Below are positions 63,301-64,000 of a DNA stretch of 64,000 nucleotides, piece by piece (position 1 is the stretch's first letter; each line of letters begins with the position of its first letter). A program made the translations under genes and the position numbers. Source of the stretch: Symsagittifera roscoffensis (lineage: Eukaryota > Xenacoelomorpha > Acoela > Convolutidae); contig NC_087071.1 of NCBI RefSeq assembly GCF_963678635.1, forward strand, positions 26,089,378 to 26,153,377. Direction: 5' to 3'. The notes below the pieces were generated by a model. That model was not told the origin of the DNA. It saw nothing but the letters and a program-made list of their open reading frames with translations, and did not search any database.

Positions 63301-64000
63301 TATAATTTCTAAAAGCGCCGTTATGTATAAAATTTTTTGTGCCACTTTACGTCTAAATCTTTCAGTAAACACTTACAATTTTTTTTTTCAGTATATTTTT
63401 ACGTAGAACGTTTTCAAGATAATAAAAGTAAGATTAGAATTGTTAATTTAGGACTCAACTCTCTTCGACAAATCCTCGAAAAAACTTTCCAATCACAAAC
63501 TAGATCAATGGTTTTCTCATAGTAACAGTTTTCAGTTTTTGCGGTAGTCTATTTAGCTTCTTCTTCCGACTTTCGTAACACAGGTGAAGGAACATTTGTG
63601 CTCGGGGTGTTTTTTCTTCCGACAAATTTCGACTATAACTAGCCATTTTTTTACGGAACTTCTTATATCTTCAAAAGATATCGAGGTCCTGAGCTTAAAA
63701 ATGAAAAGATATTTCACTTGTGATTATTTTTGTTAAGTTATGGGGGTTTAATGATTGGCAAATTTGGGAAAATTAACACGCGACTGTTTCGCGCTATTAA
63801 CGCATAAGCGGAGATTGAATCCGTCTGAAAATTGTTCCAAACTGGCTGAAAGAAGCTTGTTTGCCATAATTGATTTATAACTAGGAGTGAAATCTAATTC
63901 TTTCTACTTTATGTCGCGTGTGGGGGATGATTTTCGCAAAAAATCTCAAACTTTAAAAAAAATCATTTTCTTATTATATTTATTTCTTTCACGTTGCTTT
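63300..64000. other. No gene supported to the window end
   Basis: Short frames only. This may be the 5' part of the LINE remnant or an intron of the ABCG locus. Confidence 0.35.

Overview
The window is eukaryotic and looks like an AT-rich invertebrate animal genome. Its protein-coding genes are split by short GT-AG introns, most of the DNA is transposable elements, and the recognisable host genes are animal ones: an EXD2-like exonuclease, Elongator subunit ELP5, the tubulin epsilon/delta complex subunit TEDC1, an acyltransferase-3/SGNH membrane protein and a half-size ABCG transporter fragment. A TEDC1 gene suggests a lineage that keeps delta/epsilon-tubulin centriole biology. I cannot name the species.

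Region 1 (1-17,900) is a graveyard of Penelope-like retroelements (PLEs). There are at least four decayed copies: A on plus, interrupted by a minus-strand Ty3/gypsy-type LTR element; B on plus; C on minus and nearly full length; D on minus with an internal deletion. All are broken by stops and frameshifts. Read together they give one consistent architecture: an N-terminal conserved block, a reverse transcriptase (RT), a PHD-type zinc finger lying INSIDE the RT between motif B (AMG) and motif C (YxDD), and a C-terminal GIY-YIG endonuclease. This inserted PHD finger is the most unusual thing in the window. Copies B and C are each preceded by a loose PLE 3' end, as expected for pseudo-LTR tandem structures. 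A possible hammerhead-like motif recurs at PLE 3' ends.

Region 2 (18,000-33,600) opens with a four-exon EXD2-like gene whose DEDDy active site has lost three of five key positions, so it is predicted to be a pseudo-exonuclease. Its stop codon lies inside a zinc-finger-like reading frame. After it come two SINEs with the same body but different tRNA-like heads, fragments of an LTR retrotransposon, an uncharacterised split locus with a TACTAAC branch-point-like intron, a hAT-type MITE and a long AT-rich stretch.

Region 3 (33,600-38,250) is the conserved-gene core: ELP5, then TEDC1 in two tandem 1,867-bp copies that differ at only three positions I could find. The array ends exactly against a MITE-like inverted repeat.

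Region 4 (38,250-50,050) is a direct duplication of a ~5.1-5.6 kb unit (A and B). The copies differ by deletions and by different insertions at the same place: a LINE RNase H fragment in A and a ~340-bp unrelated block in B. Both carry parts of an unidentified minus-strand multi-exon locus, ~125-bp GC-richer minisatellite clusters and a dense array of a degenerate motif around the palindrome TTAACGTTAA.

Region 5 (50,050-64,000) holds mostly AT-rich spacer with small repeats, a decayed unidentified ORF, an intronless acyltransferase-3/SGNH gene on minus, the membrane half of an ABCG transporter on minus, and a minus-strand LINE RT pseudogene where the missing ABCG ATP-binding exons might have been expected. 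No CRISPR array, rRNA gene or convincing functional tRNA gene was seen. Exon borders, domain calls and percentages are from reading by eye.
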